Positions 24,539-35,473 are shown, counted from the first letter of the stretch. The stretch is 64,000 bases of DNA from Aeromonas sp. RU39B (GCF_900156095.1 NZ_FTMJ01000003.1:248001-312000), one strand, 5' to 3'. The notes: generated by a model not told the origin, from the letters alone. Numbers and translations are program-made.

Positions 24539-25525
24539 ATGAGTATTTCCTACTCCCTGCTGGACCTGGTTCCTGTTGCGCAGGGTTCAACGCCGGCCAT
24601 CGCCTTTCAACACTCCCTCGATCTGGCCCGTCATGCAGAAAGCTTAGGTTATACCCGCTACTGGCTGGCCGAGCACCACAACATGCCGGGCATTGCCAGC
24701 GCAGCCACCTCGGTGCTGCTCTGCCATCTAGGCAATGGCACCTCCCGCATCCGTCTCGGTGCCGGCGGCATCATGCTGCCGAACCACTCACCGCTGGTGG
24801 TGGCCGAACAGTTCGGCACTCTGGCAGCCCTGTTTGGCGATCGCATCGATCTGGGGCTGGGCCGGGCGCCGGGCAGCGACCAAGTAACCATGCGCGCCCT
24901 GCGCCGCCGTCAGGAGAGCACGCTCGATGAATTTCCTGCCGATGTGGCCGAGCTCATCGGCTATTTTGGCGAGTCACATAGCCCGGTGCGCGCCGTGCCC
25001 GGTCGCAACCTGCAAGTACCGGTCTGGCTGCTCGGATCCAGCCTCTATGGCGCTCAACTCGCCGCTGCAATGGGGCTGCCGTTCGGGTTTGCCTCCCACT
25101 TTGCGCCCGCCATGTTGCTGCAGGCGATCGAGATCTATCGCAGCCAATACCGCCCCTCGGCACGTTGGCCCAAGCCATATGTGTTGGTGTGCGTCAACCT
25201 GATTGCCGCTGACGACAGTGCCACCGCTCGCCGACTGTTTACCTCGGTACAGCAGCAGTTTCTGCGTCTGCATCGCGGCGATGCCGGTGAGCTGCCTCAT
25301 CCGGTCGATGATCTGGAAGGATATGGCGCCCACGAATTGCTGGCGATGGAACGCACCCTCGCCCGCTCGCTGGTCGGCAATCGTGACGACATCGCACACG
25401 GCATCCGCGCCCTGCTGGCCGAAACCCGCGCCGATGAGCTGATGTTTAATGCTCCCATCACCGATCACGAGGCGCGCAAGCACTCTTTCACGATTGGGGC
25501 AGAAGTGATGAAAGGGTTGCAGTAG
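24539..25525 (+). CDS. Luciferase-like flavin-dependent monooxygenase
   Basis: A 328-residue TIM-barrel protein of the bacterial luciferase family, single-component LLM type. Typical features are [47 protein letters not shown] and [16 protein letters not shown], and a C-terminal segment [14 protein letters not shown]. It should bind reduced FMN and oxidise an unknown substrate in the cytoplasm; it is not a light-emitting enzyme by context. The ATG at 24539 follows GGAG by six bases; an upstream in-frame start at 24512 is weaker. It is convergent with the diguanylate cyclase gene, three bases apart. Confidence 0.88.
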   Translation: MSISYSLLDLVPVAQGSTPAIAFQHSLDLARHAESLGYTRYWLAEHHNMPGIASAATSVLLCHLGNGTSRIRLGAGGIMLPNHSPLVVAEQFGTLAALFGDRIDLGLGRAPGSDQVTMRALRRRQESTLDEFPADVAELIGYFGESHSPVRAVPGRNLQVPVWLLGSSLYGAQLAAAMGLPFGFASHFAPAMLLQAIEIYRSQYRPSARWPKPYVLVCVNLIAADDSATARRLFTSVQQQFLRLHRGDAGELPHPVDDLEGYGAHELLAMERTLARSLVGNRDDIAHGIRALLAETRADELMFNAPITDHEARKHSFTIGAEVMKGLQ

Positions 25526-25528
25526 CCG

Positions 25529-27018
25529 TCAGGCAAACTGCCAACGATTGCGGCCGGCGTGTTTGCTCTGATAGAGCGCCGCGTCGGCCTGCTTGATAAG
25601 GGGGGCAGCCGCACCGCTTCCAGTGGCGGCGCCCATGCTGAGCGTGACCTGACAATCGCCTTCACGCCACAGTTGCCGCTGCATACGCACTGCAAGCTGC
25701 TGCAAGCGGTTAGCCACCTCGCTACGGGGCGCATCAAGGATAATGGCAAACTCATCGCCACCAATGCGGTAGGCATGATCCAGTCCGAAGACGCAGACCA
25801 GCACGTCCGCGATACGGCGCAGCACCAGATCGCCAAACGGATGGCCGAAGTTGTCATTGAGCGCTTTGAAGTGATCCACGTCGATCATCACCAGGGTGTA
25901 GACCTTCCCAGCGGCAGCGCGCAGCGCCAAATCATCATCAAAAGCGCGCCGGTTGAAGATCCCGGTCAAGGGGTCCAGACGCAACGCCTTGCGATGAGTC
26001 AGATATTCCCGCTCAATTTGTTCCAGTTCAATCAGACTCTTGTCTACAAACCAAGCCGACAGACGGTCGGATTTATGCTCCTTGTCAGGCTCGTGGCCCA
26101 GTTGACTCAGGCGTCCTTCAACCAGGTCCAGCTCATGGCGAAACACCCGCAGCAATGAGCGCAATCCGATAAATCCTGCAGCGACCATGGCCAACAGGGG
26201 CAACAGGATAAACAGTTCCGGATAGAGCCACTGATAGAGCTGGCGGGGGGTAGCTCCCAATCGACATAGGAGAGTGGGTGCAACATGAGCGCCCCCTTGC
26301 TCAATAGCGAGAGATTCATGTCATGCGGCAGCATGGGGACAAGGTCAGAACGCAGTCCACCCGGTTGGCTGATAGAGAGCAGATTGCCGCTGCTGCGCTC
26401 GCGCAAAAACAAAATGGCATCCATCGCGCCCAGTGAGCGGTCCAGCGCCTCCTGCAGCAAGGTCAACGACATGTCGACCATCATGATGCCAATGGTCTGG
26501 CCCGATGCATTGACCAACCGCTGGCCTAATGTCAGCACCATCTCACCCGATTTGTACTCGGGATAGGGGCCGATCCAGTGAGGACTTTCCGGTGTGGTGT
26601 GGGCCAAGGCATACCAAGGACGCGTCGTCGGATCGTAACCTTCCGGGATCTCCCACTCTGGATAGCGATCCAGTCGCCCCGTATCCATGTGATAGAAATA
26701 GATATAGTGATCACGCGGTGCCATGCGCTGCACCACCTGCCACAAAGGGCTGTAGGCCGATTGTCCCTGCTCCAGCGCCGAGCGGTCCAAGCTGCCTACC
26801 AGCACATTGAGTTGGTATTCACTCTCGCGGATCAGCTCACGCAGGTAAGTCGTTTCCAGCGTCTCCAGTACCTGATGATAACGCTCCAGGTGGAGCCGGA
26901 CACTGGTTCGGTAATTAATCGCCGTCACCACCAGGGTCATCAGCACGATCATCACCCCGATCAGCAGTGAGAACTGGATCATTAAATAGTCGAGACGTGA
27001 ACGATTAGAGTGCACCAT
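25529..27018 (-). pseudogene. Membrane diguanylate cyclase split by a frameshift
   Basis: Two leftward reading frames together encode one sensor cyclase. The first (27018 to about 26245) has an N-terminal membrane span, a periplasmic dCache-like sensor with DPTTRPWYALA and GIMMVDMSL, and ends in nonsense after YVDWELPP. The second (from about 26250 to 25529) continues with a second membrane span (LFILLPLLAMVAAGFIGL), a coiled linker and a GGDEF domain with an intact RIGGDEFAI; no RxxD inhibitory site precedes it. One extra C in the six-C run (six G on the plus strand, 26245-26250) restores a single frame of about 497 residues. It may be a true mutation, a phase-variable tract or a sequence error. 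Confidence 0.85.
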
Positions 27019-27169
27019 GAATGAGCCAATGATTAATTAATCACCGATGCATAATATCGTCCATAAACCGGATATCTGTCCAATTCATCAGTAACGAATC
27101 GTGACATACACCTTGACGAATCGGTGCCAAACGCTGAGGTTAACCGTTTAGCCTCGCTACAACGGACTC

Positions 27170-27592
27170 ATGATGAACTGGAACCCTATGGTGCCCGAGT
27201 TGACGGTCACTGACCTTGAGCGCTCGCTGCACTTTTATTGCGAACTGCTGGGCTTTTCGGTGCGCTTTGCGCGCAGCAATCCCCCCTTTGCCTATCTCGA
27301 CCACGAGGGGGTGCAATTGATGCTGGAGGCCTCCCATGCAGGTGGTTGGCAAACCGCCGAGTTAATCGCTCCGTTTGGCCGTGGCATCAATCTGCAGATG
27401 GAATTTGCCGACATTCAGCCCCAGCTGGAGCGGCTACAAACGGCCAACTGGCCACTGTTTCGGCCATTAACCGAAAGCTGGTATGCCGCTGACGAGGTGG
27501 AAAACGGTCAGCAGGAGTTTTTGGTGCAAGATCCGGACGGTTATCTACTGCGCCTGACCCGCTATCTGGGTGAACGGCCAATCCAACGATAA
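27170..27592 (+). CDS. VOC-superfamily protein, bleomycin-resistance-like
   Basis: A 140-residue protein of the glyoxalase/bleomycin-resistance fold. It starts MNWNPMVPELTVTDLERSLH and shows CELLGFSVRF, YLDHEGVQLMLE and FLVQDPDGYLLRL, the pattern of drug-sequestering dimers that bind bleomycin-type compounds without metal. The two ATG codons at 27170 and 27173 are both possible starts. It is divergent from the cyclase gene. A true resistance role is not shown; many chromosomal relatives have unknown ligands. Confidence 0.82.
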   Translation: MMNWNPMVPELTVTDLERSLHFYCELLGFSVRFARSNPPFAYLDHEGVQLMLEASHAGGWQTAELIAPFGRGINLQMEFADIQPQLERLQTANWPLFRPLTESWYAADEVENGQQEFLVQDPDGYLLRLTRYLGERPIQR

Positions 27593-27699
27593 CTAATTGA
27601 TTTAAATTGAATGTCAGGGGAATGTCGGGCCAGTGTCGTCGCGCTTTCCCCCGTTTTCCCCCTAGGCTGGCGCTGTCATATCACACCAGGGAGCCTCGA

Positions 27700-28191
27700 A
27701 TGATTGTCAGGAAATTGAGATTGCAGCGCGGTTGGTCACAGGAGCAACTGGCCACTTTGAGCGGGTTGAGCGTGCGAACCGTGCAGCGCATTGAGCGAGG
27801 GCAAACCCCGGGGCTCGAGTCTCTCAAGGCGCTGGCATCCGTCTTCGAGGTGGAACTTAGCCAGCTGCAGGGGAATAGCGACATGAACGACACCACACAA
27901 CCGCAAGACAACACGACATTCGGCGTGACCCGGGAAGAGAAAGAGGCCATGGAGTATGTGCAAAATCTCAAGGGGTTCTATGGCCACCTACTCAGCTATG
28001 TCGTGGTCATCAGCGCACTGTTTGTCATCAATCTGATGAGTGATCCCGACTATATCTGGGCCAAATGGCCGATGCTGGGATGGGGGATTGGCTTGGCGCT
28101 GCATGGTGTGCGGCTATTCAAACTGCCCACTCTACTCGGCCCCGAGTGGGAGCGGCGTCAAATTGAGAAGCGGCTGGGGCGCAAACTGTAA
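27700..28191 (+). CDS. XRE-family regulator with a C-terminal 2TM domain
   Basis: A 163-residue membrane-bound regulator. Residues 1-60 are a helix-turn-helix of Cro/CI type (GWSQEQLATLSGLSVRTVQRIERGQ), followed by a polar linker and a 2TM domain at about 85-150 (GFYGHLLSYVVVISALFVIN, WPMLGWGIGLALHGV). This HTH-2TM arrangement is a known family of small regulators whose signals are unknown. The ATG at 27700 follows GGGAG seven bases upstream; a longer frame starting at 27607 is rejected. It is 100 bases after the VOC gene and may have its own promoter. Confidence 0.85.
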   Translation: MIVRKLRLQRGWSQEQLATLSGLSVRTVQRIERGQTPGLESLKALASVFEVELSQLQGNSDMNDTTQPQDNTTFGVTREEKEAMEYVQNLKGFYGHLLSYVVVISALFVINLMSDPDYIWAKWPMLGWGIGLALHGVRLFKLPTLLGPEWERRQIEKRLGRKL

Positions 28192-28205
28192 ACCTTATAA
28201 AAGGC

Positions 28206-28229
28206 GAGGCCCGCCAAACGGCGGGCCTC
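28206..28229. terminator. Hairpin between convergent genes
   Basis: GAGGCCCGCC and GGCGGGCCTC pair perfectly around AAAC, 14 bases beyond the XRE gene. No good T-tract follows on either strand, but its place between convergent genes suggests termination. Confidence 0.55.
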
Positions 28230-28282
28230 AAGGTCAACACAGGAGCTCAGGAGGAGAGGAGCGTGCTGACCTTGTAAACTGA

Positions 28283-28924
28283 TCAGGCAGCCAGCACGGT
28301 CTTCAGGTAGTCGGCAATGACGGCGTCTTGGCAGTTGGCAAAGAAGTATTCCTGGAACTTCTCGCCAGAGATGGCGGTCTTGAGCAGATCCTGATCGATG
28401 TTCTTCAGGATGGTCAGCATATCCTGATGGGTCACTTCTTTAACCTGAGAGAGAATACCGCGGTTCTTGGCCATGATGGCAGCACGCTCACGCGGATAGC
28501 CCAGACCACGCTCACCTTCAAACAGCTTGCGATACACGTCTTGCAGATTCAGCTCGGCCGCCCAGCCAAAACCCTTGGCATATGGCATGGAGATAGCGTT
28601 ACCGTCGTTGATCTGGCCAAACAGGAAGGCGTCGGTCGGGTCGATCACCAGGCCACACTGCACGCCCGGGAAGGAGTTGGCCGCCAGCATGGCGCCCATG
28701 CCGGTACCACAGCCGGTGACCACGAAGTCAGCCGCCTTGCTGTTGAGCAGGATGGCAGTCAGCAGACCGTTCATCACGTAGGTCAGCTGGGTCTTGTCTT
28801 CCGGAGAGTACATGCCGTAGTTGTAGACGGTATGGCCCATGGGCTCGGCAACGGCCTTGAGCGCATTGAAGATCACTTCGTTCTTGGCGGCTTGGCTGTT
28901 TTCGTTGATGAGTGCAATTTTCAT
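28283..28924 (-). CDS. RpiB/LacA/LacB-family sugar-phosphate isomerase-like protein
   Basis: A 213-residue protein of the ribose-5-phosphate isomerase B fold. It starts MKIALINENSQAAKNEVIF and shows the active-site-like VVTGCGTGMGAMLAANSFPG, with the Cys that acts as base in RpiB, then GLVIDPTDAFLFGQINDGNA. At 213 residues it is longer than RpiB (about 150), with a C-terminal extension of helices (DMLTILKNIDQDLLKTAISG). Substrate is unknown; gammaproteobacterial relatives are annotated only to family. The ATG at 28924 is chosen by homology. The 230-base upstream region is A/T-rich and probably holds the promoter. Confidence 0.85.
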   Translation of the reverse strand: MKIALINENSQAAKNEVIFNALKAVAEPMGHTVYNYGMYSPEDKTQLTYVMNGLLTAILLNSKAADFVVTGCGTGMGAMLAANSFPGVQCGLVIDPTDAFLFGQINDGNAISMPYAKGFGWAAELNLQDVYRKLFEGERGLGYPRERAAIMAKNRGILSQVKEVTHQDMLTILKNIDQDLLKTAISGEKFQEYFFANCQDAVIADYLKTVLAA

Positions 28925-29117
28925 GGTGCTGGTCCGTTTCAAAAAAGGGAATGAAGTCCGATGGATGGGTTGCAAGCACGAGTCCATGTGACTGGGCTGG
29001 CAACCTGAATGAGAAGTAGGATAAACGGCGAAAAAGAAAAAACAAAACAACATTTCACTATTTTTTCATTCTTTTCTTTTTTTGTGAGCAAGGTCAGAAC
29101 TTCACCACCAATAACAA

Positions 29118-29135
29118 CGCCCGCATCAGCGGGCG
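29118..29135 (-). terminator. Terminator of the cysJIH operon
   Basis: CGCCCGC and GCGGGCG pair around a 4-base loop, and on the minus strand TTGTTATT follows. It lies 22 bases beyond the cysH stop. Confidence 0.7.
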
Positions 29136-29157
29136 CAGTCACTCATAACACAAAATA

Positions 29158-29940
29158 TCAGATGCCGGAGCCGTCCTGCTCGCCGCTCTCTTCGTGCAGG
29201 CCACATTCACGCTTGAGACCGAAGAAACGGGTCTGCTCCTCACTCATGCCCGGCTCCCACTTGACGGTGGTGTGAGTGTCCCCGACCGACAGATAGCCCT
29301 GCTCCCACAGTGGGTGGTAAGGCAGATCGAACTCTTTGAGGTAGTAGTGAACGTCCTTGTTACTCCAGTCGATCACCGGCAGGAACTTGAAACGGCCACG
29401 CTGAACCCCGAGGATCGGCAAGTTCTGGCGGCTGCCGGATTGCTCGCGGCGCAGCCCCGAGAACCAGGTGCGCGCGTTGAGTTCACGCTGGGCGCGCTCC
29501 ATCGGCTCGACCTTGTTGATCTGGTTGTAGCGGGTGATCCCCTCGACCCCTTGCTCCCACAGGCGGCCAAAACGGGCCTCTTGCCAGGCCGGTGTCAGCT
29601 CGGCGCGATAGATCTTGAGGTTGAGCGAGAGCCGCTCGCTCAACTCATCGATAAAGCGATAGGTTTCCGGAAACAGATAACCGGTATCGGTCAGCACCAC
29701 CGGAATATCGGCCTGCTCACGACTGACCAGATGCAGCATCAGTGCGGCCTGAATACCAAAGCTGGATGAGAGGATGTGGCCCCCCGGCAGGTTGGCCAGC
29801 GCCCAGCGCACCCGCTCGGGCGCGCTCAGTTTTTCCAGTTCGCGGTTATAGGGGGCCAGCGCCTCGGCTTGCTCCTCCCGAGAGAGCAGCAGCAGGGCAT
29901 CCAGATCGAGCGGCCCGCTAGCGAGCACATTAGGCAGCAT
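29158..29940 (-). CDS. cysH: Phosphoadenosine phosphosulfate reductase
   Basis: Reduces PAPS to sulfite and adenosine 3',5'-bisphosphate with thioredoxin, in assimilatory sulfate reduction. The 260-residue protein has the PP-loop-like [45 protein letters not shown] and the C-terminal catalytic cysteine in KRECGLHE. Only this Cys is present and the second Cys pair of APS reductases is missing, so PAPS is the substrate. The start at 29940 lies inside the end of cysI, giving an 11-base overlap; three genes cysJ-cysI-cysH form one operon. Confidence 0.96.
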   Translation of the reverse strand: MLPNVLASGPLDLDALLLLSREEQAEALAPYNRELEKLSAPERVRWALANLPGGHILSSSFGIQAALMLHLVSREQADIPVVLTDTGYLFPETYRFIDELSERLSLNLKIYRAELTPAWQEARFGRLWEQGVEGITRYNQINKVEPMERAQRELNARTWFSGLRREQSGSRQNLPILGVQRGRFKFLPVIDWSNKDVHYYLKEFDLPYHPLWEQGYLSVGDTHTTVKWEPGMSEEQTRFFGLKRECGLHEESGEQDGSGI

Positions 29941-31642
29941 AGAAATCCCTCGCAGAATCAATCACCGGCGCCACAATGCCGGCACGAATCACGAAATCAC
30001 CAAACGCTTCCCCGGCTTCGCGCTCCAGTGCCCAGCGACCGATCAGTGAATCGAGCTCGGCCAGGATCTGCGCTTCGGTAATGTTCTCCCGATACATGCG
30101 CGGAATACGGGTTCCTTCCAGGTTGCCACCCAGATGCAGGTTGTAACGGCCGGGAGCTTTACCGACCAGGCCGACCTCGGCCAACATGGCGCGACCGCAA
30201 CCATTGGGGCAACCGGTGACGCGAAAGATAATCGCATCATCAGCCATACCGTGGCGGCTCAGCAGCCCTTCCATCTCGGTCACGAATGCCGGCAGGAAGC
30301 GCTCCGCCTCGGCCATCGCCAGCGGGCAGGTCGGCAGTGCCACACAGGCCATCGACTGTTTGCGCTGCTCACTCACGCCATCGTCAAGCAGACCATGCTG
30401 ACGGGCCAGCGCCTCGATCTTCGCCTTGTCGGCGGCCGGTACACCGGCAATGATCAGGTTCTGGTTAGCGGTCAGGCGAAAATCCCCCTGATGCACCTTG
30501 GCAATCTCGCGCATACCGCTTTTAAGCGGCTTGCCCGGGAAATCGAGCAGGCGACCGTTTTCAATAAACAGGGTCAGGTGGTGTTTACCATCCACCCCTT
30601 CAACCCAACCAAAGCGATCACCACGGCTGGTAAATTCGTAGGGGCGCACCTCACCAAACGCGATACCGGCGCGCTTTTCCACCTCGGTCTTGAAGGCCTC
30701 AACGCCAACCCGCTCGAGGGTATACTTGGTCTTGGCATTCTTGCGGTTAACCCGGTTACCCCAGTCACGCTGGGTGGTGACCACGGCTGCCGCCACCTCC
30801 AGCACATGGGAGAGCGGGATAAAGCCAAAGTCGCTCGCCTTGCGCGGATAGGTGCTGGTGTCGCCGTGAGTCATGGCCAGACCGCCACCGACCAGCACGT
30901 TGAAGCCCACCAGCTTGCCGCCCTCAGCAATGGCCACGAAGTTGAGATCGTTGGCGTGGATGTCCACGTCGTTGTGCGGCGGGATCACCACTGTGGTCTT
31001 GAACTTGCGCGGCAGATAGTTGGAGCCGAGGATCGGCTCTTCATCCTGACCGAGCTTCTCGCCGTCCAGCCAAATCTCCACATAAGCGCGGGTCTTGGGC
31101 AGCAGATGCTCGGAGATCTTCTTGGCCCACTCGTAGGCTTCCTGATGCAGCGCCGATTCCACCGGGTTGCTGGTGCACAGGACGTTACGGTTCACATCCC
31201 CTGCGGTGGCGATGGAGTCGATGCCAGTGCTGTTAAGCAGTTGGTGCATCGACTTGATGTCACGCTTGAGCACACCGTGGAACTGGAACGTCTGACGGGT
31301 GGTCAGGCGGATGCTGCCATAGAGGGTGCTCTCTTCGGCAAACTTGTCGATTACCAGCCACTGGGCCGGGGTGATGATGCCACCGGGCAGACGGGCCCGC
31401 AGCATGACGTTGTGCAGCGGCTCGAGTTTTTGCGCGGTGCGCTCGGGGCGAATGTCGCGGTCGTCCTGCTGGTACATGCCGTGAAAACGGATCAGCTGGA
31501 AGTTGTCACCGTTAAAGCCACCGGTCAGCGGATCTTGCAGATCCTGCTCTATGGTGCCGCGCAGGAAGTTGCTCTCGCGCTTGAGGCGCTCGTTATCGGA
31601 GAGCGGCCCTTCCACCGGGCCGGGAACAGTTTGCTTGCTCAT
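29930..31642 (-). CDS. cysI: Sulfite reductase hemoprotein, beta subunit
   Basis: Six-electron reduction of sulfite to sulfide with a siroheme and a [4Fe-4S] cluster, in complex with the flavoprotein CysJ. The 570-residue protein carries the cluster/siroheme ligands as CVALPTC and, 39 or so residues later, CPNGCGRAM; siroheme-contact residues are in the N-terminal half around [10 protein letters not shown] and VLCTSNP. Length equals the E. coli protein (570). Its ATG overlaps the cysJ stop by one base (TGATG). Confidence 0.97.
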   Translation of the reverse strand: MSKQTVPGPVEGPLSDNERLKRESNFLRGTIEQDLQDPLTGGFNGDNFQLIRFHGMYQQDDRDIRPERTAQKLEPLHNVMLRARLPGGIITPAQWLVIDKFAEESTLYGSIRLTTRQTFQFHGVLKRDIKSMHQLLNSTGIDSIATAGDVNRNVLCTSNPVESALHQEAYEWAKKISEHLLPKTRAYVEIWLDGEKLGQDEEPILGSNYLPRKFKTTVVIPPHNDVDIHANDLNFVAIAEGGKLVGFNVLVGGGLAMTHGDTSTYPRKASDFGFIPLSHVLEVAAAVVTTQRDWGNRVNRKNAKTKYTLERVGVEAFKTEVEKRAGIAFGEVRPYEFTSRGDRFGWVEGVDGKHHLTLFIENGRLLDFPGKPLKSGMREIAKVHQGDFRLTANQNLIIAGVPAADKAKIEALARQHGLLDDGVSEQRKQSMACVALPTCPLAMAEAERFLPAFVTEMEGLLSRHGMADDAIIFRVTGCPNGCGRAMLAEVGLVGKAPGRYNLHLGGNLEGTRIPRMYRENITEAQILAELDSLIGRWALEREAGEAFGDFVIRAGIVAPVIDSARDFYAA

Positions 31643-33423
31643 CAGTAGACATCCCTCTGGTAGCGTTTGGCACGACGCAGTTCGCTCACATATTCTTCTG
31701 CTTCTTCACGGCTCTTGTGGCCGTGTTGGGCAATCACATCCAGCAGGGCTTCCTGCACATCCTTGGCCATGCGGTTGGCATCACCGCAGACATAAAGATG
31801 AGCGCCCTGCTCCAGCCAGGCAAAGAGCTCGGCGCCTTCCTGGCGCAGGCGATCCTGCACATAAATCTTTTCGGCCTGATCCCGGCTAAACGCCAGAGAG
31901 ATCTTCGACAGCAAGCCACTCTTCACATAGCGCTGCCACTCCACCTGATAGAGGAAATCCTGGGTGAAGTTCGGGTTGCCAAAGACCAGCCAGTTCTTGC
32001 CCGGCGCAGCTTGCGCCTCACGCTCTTGCATAAAGGCGCGAAACGGAGCAATACCGGTACCGGGGCCAATCATGATGACCGGGGTGGCCGGGTCAGCCGG
32101 CAGGCGGAAGTTGTCATTGTGTTCGACAAACACGCGCACCTCGGCGCCCTCTTCCAGCCGATCGGCCAAATAGGAGGAGGCGGCGCCACTGCGCACCGTG
32201 CCATCTTGTTGCGGATAGCGCACCACACCGACGGTGAGATGCACCTCCTCTTCTACTTCGTGCTGACTCGAGGCAATCGAATAAAGACGCGGCGTGAGTG
32301 GGCGCAGCAGACCGGTCAGTTGCTCGGCGCTAAGCGGAGTCGGGAAGCGCTTGAGCACATCGACCACCTGAGCCGAGGCCACCAGCGCATTGACCTGCGC
32401 CTTGTCACCGGCCAGATCCTTGAGTGCGGCATGATCACAGATCTCGGCCAGTCCGGTGATAAAACCACCGTGCAGGCGAGTCAGCTCGAAATGACGGGTC
32501 AGTGCCGCGCGCAGCTCACCGTGCGCCGTGGCTTCGCTGCCGGTGAGACCGGTCAGCGCCAACAGCTCATCAACCAGCGCCGCATCGTTGTCAAACCAGA
32601 CACCGAGTGCATCGCCAGCCTGATAGGTGATACCGGACTCTTCGAGACTGATTTCGATATGGCGAATATCCTTGACCGAGTCGCGGCCAGTGATCTTTTG
32701 AACCACCGACAGACGCGCCGGGAAGGGATTCTCTTTGTGATACTGACTGTGACCGACCGCCTGCGCCACCGCACCGGCAACGCTGGCGGCTGCGCCGGCA
32801 TTGAGGGTGGCAGCCAGCGCGCTCAGGGCTTGTTCGCCCCAGCTGGCCGCAGCAGACTGGTAGTCAACATCCAGCAAGGCACTCTCATGCACCCGCTCAG
32901 CGCCCGCCTTGGCGAGGAAGTCATCGAAATCCTTACCGGTCTGGCAGAAAAATTCGTAGGAGCTGTCACCAAGTCCGAGCACGGCATATTTCAGGCCGTC
33001 AAGTTTGCCAATCTTGCCCTTTTTCAGCTGCTCGTGCAGATCGACGGCGGGCTCGGGCGGCTCGCCCTCCCCGTAAGTGCTCACTACCACCAACAGATGA
33101 GTTTCTTTCTTCAACTGCTTGGGTTTGTAGTCGGCCATGGAGGCCAGCGTCACGGCAATACCCTTGCTTTGCGCCAATTTGCGCAAGCTGTCGGCCGCCC
33201 CCTTGGCGTTACCGGTTTGGGATCCGTAGAGAATGGTCAGAGAGCCGCTAGCGGCCACCGTGGTTGGCGTTGCACCGGCAGTCACCAAGGGGCTGCCAGT
33301 TTGGGAAAGACCGTAAAGATAGCCACTTACCCAGGCCAGTTGCTGGGTATTGAGACCGGAGAGTACCTGGGAGAGCTGATTCTGCTGCTCATCCGACAGG
33401 GGGGAGAGACCCTTCAAAGACAT
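31642..33423 (-). CDS. cysJ: Sulfite reductase flavoprotein, alpha subunit
   Basis: Passes electrons from NADPH through FAD and FMN to CysI. The 593-residue protein has an N-terminal flavodoxin domain ([26 protein letters not shown]), an FAD domain with RLYSIASS, and an NADPH domain with [14 protein letters not shown] and the C-terminal [16 protein letters not shown]. Compared with E. coli CysJ (599 residues) it is complete. First gene of the operon; a CysB-dependent promoter is expected in the 190-base gap to the divergent phosphatase gene but I could not define the site. Confidence 0.97.
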   Translation of the reverse strand: MSLKGLSPLSDEQQNQLSQVLSGLNTQQLAWVSGYLYGLSQTGSPLVTAGATPTTVAASGSLTILYGSQTGNAKGAADSLRKLAQSKGIAVTLASMADYKPKQLKKETHLLVVVSTYGEGEPPEPAVDLHEQLKKGKIGKLDGLKYAVLGLGDSSYEFFCQTGKDFDDFLAKAGAERVHESALLDVDYQSAAASWGEQALSALAATLNAGAAASVAGAVAQAVGHSQYHKENPFPARLSVVQKITGRDSVKDIRHIEISLEESGITYQAGDALGVWFDNDAALVDELLALTGLTGSEATAHGELRAALTRHFELTRLHGGFITGLAEICDHAALKDLAGDKAQVNALVASAQVVDVLKRFPTPLSAEQLTGLLRPLTPRLYSIASSQHEVEEEVHLTVGVVRYPQQDGTVRSGAASSYLADRLEEGAEVRVFVEHNDNFRLPADPATPVIMIGPGTGIAPFRAFMQEREAQAAPGKNWLVFGNPNFTQDFLYQVEWQRYVKSGLLSKISLAFSRDQAEKIYVQDRLRQEGAELFAWLEQGAHLYVCGDANRMAKDVQEALLDVIAQHGHKSREEAEEYVSELRRAKRYQRDVY

Positions 33424-33617
33424 AGCTCACATCTTCCTTGGACAGGTTTTTTTGCAGACTACTTGCCAGCGTGCCTAACAACAAAGAATAAAAAAGCATT
33501 CTTTATATCCGACATAAGGAATAAGGTCATAAAACCGCTCAAAGTGTGGGCGAACTGCCAGTTACCGTCAGGCTTTCTGTTAAGGTAGCAAGCTGACGCA
33601 ACCGCCGAGGTGATGCC

Positions 33618-34199
33618 GTGCTGGAAGATTACGATGCCCTGATTTTCGATCTGGATGGAACCCTGGTCGACTCCCTCCCCTTGCACCACGCCGCCCGCTT
33701 GCAGGCCTCTGCCGAGTGGCAGTTGCCCATTTCGCCAGCGCAGTGGCTGGCCAATATCGAGATACCGACCCGGGAATTTTTGCAGCAGGTGGCCGGGCAA
33801 GCGTCGCTGACACTCGACATAACCGCCTTTACCCGGCGTAAAGTGGCGATTTATGAAGAGCGAATCGCCGAAATTCACCCTTTTGCGACCATGCTGACAC
33901 TGCTTAAGACCCATCACGGTCAGCGCAAGCTGGCGATAGGCACCGGCTCGCCGCGCCGGCAGGTAGAGGCTATCTTGCAGCACAACGGACTGGCGGCTTA
34001 TTTCGATGTGGTGGTTTGTGGTGATGAGGTTGCCCGGCCCAAACCAGCGCCGGATATCTTCCTGCGGGTGCTAGAGCTGCTGGCTCTACCCGCCGGGCGC
34101 TGTCTGGTGATTGAAGATACCGAGGCTGGTATGCAGGCCGCAGAAGCGGCGGGCCTCAAGGCACTGCTGGCAGTGCAGGGAACAGTGCAAGCCCGCTAG
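33618..34199 (+). CDS. HAD-family sugar phosphatase, YqaB-like
   Basis: A 193-residue haloacid dehalogenase-type hydrolase. Motif I is LIFDLDGTLVDSLP, motif II lies in AIGTGSPR, motif III Lys in ARPKPAPDIFLRVL, and motif IV in VIEDTEAGMQAA. The cap is small and helical, as in YqaB and beta-phosphoglucomutase. E. coli YqaB dephosphorylates fructose-1-phosphate and similar sugars; the same is likely here. The start is a GTG at 33618 with GAGGTG nine bases upstream. It is divergent from cysJ. Confidence 0.87.
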   Translation: MLEDYDALIFDLDGTLVDSLPLHHAARLQASAEWQLPISPAQWLANIEIPTREFLQQVAGQASLTLDITAFTRRKVAIYEERIAEIHPFATMLTLLKTHHGQRKLAIGTGSPRRQVEAILQHNGLAAYFDVVVCGDEVARPKPAPDIFLRVLELLALPAGRCLVIEDTEAGMQAAEAAGLKALLAVQGTVQAR

Positions 34200-34318
34200 C
34201 CACACCGGGAGAATGCCAGATTAAGAGAGTGCGGGATACGGACCGAGTTTGCACCAGAGCCAACGGCTGCCGTGCAAATGGGGAAAGGTCCCAATCCGTC
34301 CCGCGATAAGTGGAGTCA

Positions 34319-34570
34319 TTATTCCGGGGAGATACCTGCGCTCGGGCCGTTTTCATCGGCCGGGGGGCGCGGACCATCCGGGCGTTTGAATCCCTTGCTG
34401 GCCATACAGGCTTCAAACTTGCTATCACCGGGGCGACCGCTCTTCTTGCAGATATCAAAGGCCGCTTTCATCGCAGCCGGCATCTCGTGCGGCCCTGGTG
34501 GCATACCACTTTCTGCAGCACCAGCCGTGAAGGCCATCACCGCAAACAACATGGGAAAAACGAATTTCAT
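34319..34570 (-). CDS. Small periplasmic protein of unknown function
   Basis: An 83-residue protein with a signal peptide (MKFVFPMLFAVMAFTAGA, cleavage after AGA or GAA). The mature part is Pro/Gly-rich with two cysteines in DICKKSGRPGDSKFEACM, which can form one disulfide, like the PsiF-type repeats of small periplasmic proteins. The ATG at 34570 follows AAGGAG; longer in-frame starts are rejected. It stands alone between two rightward genes. Confidence 0.65.
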   Translation of the reverse strand: MKFVFPMLFAVMAFTAGAAESGMPPGPHEMPAAMKAAFDICKKSGRPGDSKFEACMASKGFKRPDGPRPPADENGPSAGISPE

Positions 34571-34940
34571 CAAATGCTCCTTGCGCCGGATGGGACGACG
34601 CGCAAACAGATCCGCGGGCCTGATAAAGCCAAGTCTCTGCATGTTACCCAAAGGTGCTCAGCGCCATTGTCAGGATTGGGTAAAGATTATGTTGTCTCAA
34701 TGCAAATCAAGCAGCTGGGGTCGCACTCGGCACTCTCGCCTCCCGCCCCGTCACTATCGGCTCATCTGACCACGACTGTCCTACCCTATCGTCTCTTTAA
34801 CCGTATGATTTTATTCTGCAAGTCAGCTCTCAAATCGTAACTTTCCCAGTGACCTCCTTTGACAAGCAAAGAGTCGTTTGACTATGCATAAAGTACGCAC
34901 CACGCATCACATTAAACGCTTACCGTGGATTGGGGGATTT

Positions 34941-35456
34941 ATGCATAACAAGGGAGTTGTTACGGCCTTTATGCTGCTTATGGCAGGAAGCCAGGTACAG
35001 GCGCAAGAGAGTGCGATGACGCTGCGACTTGGACAAGAGTTCAAACACAGCGGCTTTGATAGCCAGACCGTCGATATCAGGTGGCAACAGTCAGTCTGGC
35101 AATGGGGGGATTCCCCCTGCGGATTGGCGCTCGGGCTGCGCGCCGGCGCCATGGAGGTGGAGAGCGACCGCGCAATCCGGGTCGGTGGCGGCGGGAGTGC
35201 TTACTGTCAGTGGGAAAACTGGCGGGTATGGATTCCACTCGATGCGATCTGGCTCAGCAAATACCGCTTTAGCCACAATCATGATCATCTCGATTATGGT
35301 GGACATATTCAGTTTACCAGCGGTCTGGGTGTCGGCTATCGCTTTGCCGACCGCTGGCTGGTGGGTTATCAGTACGAGCACATGTCCAACAGCAACCTGT
35401 ATGACGCCAATCCGGGCGGCGAATTTCATACGCTACTGGTGAGCTACTTCTTCTAG
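34941..35456 (+). CDS. pagL: Lipid A 3-O-deacylase, PagL family
   Basis: Outer-membrane beta-barrel enzyme that removes an ester-linked acyl chain from lipid A and so lowers endotoxin activity. From the ATG at 34941 the protein has 171 residues, with a signal peptide ending AQA (about residue 21) and alternating barrel strands. His147, Ser149 and Asn150 in YEHMSN and Glu161 in NPGGE match the H-x-S-N ... E catalytic pattern of PagL, and the His-to-Glu spacing of 14 equals that of the Pseudomonas enzyme (H126/E140). The C-terminus ends in SYFF, with the aromatic last residue needed for barrel assembly. An upstream start at 34884 is possible. Confidence 0.8.
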   Translation: MHNKGVVTAFMLLMAGSQVQAQESAMTLRLGQEFKHSGFDSQTVDIRWQQSVWQWGDSPCGLALGLRAGAMEVESDRAIRVGGGGSAYCQWENWRVWIPLDAIWLSKYRFSHNHDHLDYGGHIQFTSGLGVGYRFADRWLVGYQYEHMSNSNLYDANPGGEFHTLLVSYFF

Positions 35457-35473
35457 TGCTGCCACCATAACAA

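Noticed and set aside
27030..27043. Palindrome TGATTAATTAATCA upstream of the cyclase gene
   Set aside because: A simple AT palindrome that could arise by chance; a related AATTAATTAATCA at 5362-5374 overlaps a stop codon, so there is no clear site pattern.
30134..33588. Two very long rightward open frames (504 and 623 codons) opposite cysI and cysJ
   Set aside because: They mirror the codon pattern of the real genes in GC-rich DNA, have no motif or ribosome-binding site, and are low-complexity in protein terms.
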